From the NCBI GenBank assembly GCA_948435975.1, contig CAOJHG010000116.1, forward strand, positions 1-6,903: a stretch of 6,903 bases of DNA, read 5' to 3'. The notes below the pieces were generated by a model. That model worked only from the letters and a program-made list of their open reading frames with translations. It made no database searches and was not told the origin of the DNA. Of this stretch, positions 6,851-6,903 are shown piece by piece. Each line of letters begins with the position of its first letter. Within the stretch, counting starts at the first letter, position 1. A program made the position numbers and the translations under genes. The stretch is from an uncultured Oscillibacter sp. Its GTDB lineage: Bacteria > Bacillota > Clostridia > Oscillospirales > Oscillospiraceae.

Positions 6851-6857
6851 CTCCTTT
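6851..6857 (-). promoter_or_regulatory. Ribosome binding site before the helicase gene, two competing ATGs
   Basis: AAAGGAG on the minus strand. It lies 7 bases from an ATG at 6843 and 11 bases from the helicase ATG at 6839, the two being arranged as ATGAATG. The 6843 start opens a different short frame of under 75 codons, so the helicase start is the less ideally spaced one. Confidence 0.6.
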
Positions 6858-6879
6858 CCAAGAATAAGAATTTGGGCGC

Positions 6880-6903
6880 AAAAAAACCGCAGTATCCCCC
6901 GAG
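6880..6903 (-). terminator. Possible right half of an intrinsic terminator ahead of the operon
   Basis: Read on the minus strand, the window edge gives a GC-rich arm (6903-6887) directly followed by seven T residues (6886-6880), the shape of the 3' half of a rho-independent terminator. The matching left arm would lie outside the window, so this is unproven. If real, the helicase gene begins a transcription unit and a promoter should lie between about 6880 and 6858, where I see no clear -10/-35 pair. Confidence 0.3.

Noticed and set aside
6858..6880. Promoter for the operon
   Set aside because: AT-rich bases are present but no clear -10 and -35 pair with proper spacing could be identified.
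1..6903. CRISPR array, tRNA, rRNA, insertion sequence or attachment site
   Set aside because: No repeated spacer pattern, RNA-gene signature, transposase frame or terminal inverted repeats were seen; almost all bases are accounted for by the minus-strand genes.

Overview
The window looks like part of a mobile element or phage-type genome from a fairly GC-rich Gram-positive bacterium, most plausibly a gut Clostridia or Oscillospiraceae-type host. This host assignment is inference: it rests on strong AGGAGG-type ribosome binding sites, tight stop/start packing and the gene mix. No taxonomic marker gene is present. All supported genes lie on the minus strand and read right to left as one apparent operon. 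No rRNA, tRNA, CRISPR array, insertion sequence or integrase was seen, and no stretch over 300 bases lacks a gene.

In transcription order the layout is as follows. (1) Positions 6839-3702 encode a 1045-residue SF2/SNF2-like helicase with a zinc-ribbon-like CxxC pair inside the motor. Its extreme C-terminus carries QILLF, a match to the bacterial sliding-clamp binding motif. (2) Positions 3683-2567 encode a DnaN-like sliding clamp of normal length (about 371 residues), but only if one extra base near 2702 is skipped. As written, the frame breaks before the C-terminal residues that help form the partner-binding pocket. (3) Positions 2542-2162 encode a 126-residue DUF3268-type zinc-finger protein. 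(4) Positions 2162-1625 hold a broken gene. It has a good coupled start (TAATG), then needs a +1 shift to enter a frame that resembles the C-terminal part of a DNA methyltransferase followed by a HARE-HTH-like winged helix. The catalytic part is absent. (5) Positions 1608-1501 encode a 35-residue orphan peptide with a strong ribosome binding site, whose stop overlaps the next start. (6) From 1504 off the left edge runs a large von Willebrand A (VWA) protein with a full MIDAS metal site, resembling the VWA partners of MoxR-type AAA+ ATPases.

The genes suggest a DNA-maintenance module: a helicase that can dock on its own neighbouring clamp, a zinc-finger protein, a remnant DNA modification gene and a VWA protein that probably works with an ATPase encoded outside the window. 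The clamp-helicase link is the most testable new idea. The two apparent +1 breaks in adjacent genes mean the element is decaying, the sequence carries indel errors, or recoding is used. The sequence alone cannot decide which.
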